From Mumia sp. ZJ1417 (GTDB taxonomy: Bacteria > Actinomycetota > Actinomycetes > Propionibacteriales > Nocardioidaceae), in contig NZ_CP059901.1 of assembly GCF_014127285.1 (NCBI RefSeq), forward strand, positions 2,542,001 to 2,606,000: DNA of 64,000 bases, given 5' to 3'. Both the position numbers and the translations under genes were made by a program. Below are positions 63,782 through 64,000 of this stretch, piece by piece. Under the pieces are notes generated by a model, which had not been told where the DNA came from, did no database searches, and saw only the letters and a list, made by a program, of their open reading frames with translations. Within the stretch, counting starts at the first letter, position 1. Every line of letters starts with the position of its first letter.

Positions 63782-64000
63782 TCAGCGCGCCAGAGCGATG
63801 ACGCTCCGCGCGCGGCGTACGACGGCTTCGTCGACCATCCGCCCGTCCGGCCCGACGACGACGCCGCGGCCCTCGGCGACGGCCTGGTCGAAGAGCGCGA
63901 CGAGCGCGCGCGCCTGGCCGAGCGACTCCTCGGACGGGGTGAAGACGTCGTTGGCCACGCCGACCTGCGCAGGGTGGATGCAGGCACGCCCGACGTAGCC
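63782..64000 (-). CDS. CitE/HpcH-type CoA ester lyase (3' part)
   Basis: Only the C-terminal 72 residues are in the window. They read GRACIHPAQVGVANDVFTPS, then QARALVALFDQA and a VVGPDGRMVDEAVVRRARSV end, which match citrate lyase beta-like proteins such as malyl-CoA or citramalyl-CoA lyases. The start and the substrate-binding part lie outside. Same direction as gntK, 72 nt away. Confidence 0.85.
   Translation of the reverse strand, partial: GYVGRACIHPAQVGVANDVFTPSEESLGQARALVALFDQAVAEGRGVVVGPDGRMVDEAVVRRARSVIALAR

Overview
This window is a high-GC (about 70% by eye) actinobacterial chromosome segment. Gene content and order fit the Actinomycetota, most likely Propionibacteriales/Nocardioidaceae (Nocardioides or Aeromicrobium-like); the genus is an inference from organisation, not a database match. 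Actinobacterial hallmarks include YlxR between nusA and infB, a DUF4081-GNAT gene next to ispG, a DUF2469 gene next to rnhB, the yraN-comM-dprA-xerC run, a monomeric NADP isocitrate dehydrogenase, frequent GTG starts, 1- and 4-nt stop/start overlaps, and several apparently leaderless promoters. I see no rRNA, tRNA, CRISPR array, insertion sequence or prophage.

Layout, left to right. (1) 1-10 kb: ribF, a small exported peptide gene, a decayed Ser/Thr kinase pseudogene and a two-HKD phospholipase D family enzyme, followed by the translation/RNA operon rimP-nusA-ylxR-infB-rbfA-truB, read right to left. (2) 10-22 kb: a lipoprotein/ferritin-like (DUF4439) pair, a double-GNAT protein, proS, four tandem paralogous exported proteins coupled to a DUF4081-GNAT gene, a DinB protein, and the ispG-rseP-dxr run (MEP isoprenoid pathway plus site-2 protease). 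(3) 22-25.6 kb: an ABC-2 exporter divergent from a NarL-type two-component system. (4) 25.7-33.5 kb: a polyamine (putrescine) module with an aminobutyraldehyde dehydrogenase divergent from an aminotransferase, a potABCD uptake operon and an Lrp/AsnC regulator. (5) 33.5-37.3 kb: a MarR regulator divergent from a small membrane protein, then a compact run of a truncated acyl-CoA synthetase-like protein, a DCC thiol protein, an enoyl-CoA hydratase and a HAD phosphatase. (6) 37.3-42.9 kb: rpsB-tsf-pyrH-frr-cdsA-rlmN. (7) 42.9-46.8 kb: a CAP-domain protein, a double-M23 endopeptidase and icd. (8) 47-57.4 kb: rpsP-khpA-rimM-trmD, then (after a LuxR-type regulator on the other strand) rplS-lepB-lepB-rnhB-DUF2469-yraN-comM-dprA-xerC. 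(9) 57.5-64 kb: a HIT protein, a heterodimeric ABC exporter, gluconate permease and kinase, and the 3' end of a CitE/HpcH-type lyase gene.

Most of the window is housekeeping: translation, RNA modification, protein export, isoprenoid and phospholipid synthesis and DNA processing, nearly all on the minus strand. Accessory functions are the putrescine module, gluconate uptake, the exporters and the exported paralog cluster. The least explained signals are non-coding: a possible pseudoknotted rplS leader, a nearby 66-nt branched inverted repeat, a family of 72-nt hairpins placed 9-11 nt after stop codons, a 60-nt-period hairpin cluster, and a 35-nt tandem repeat that duplicates the tail of the DUF2469 gene.
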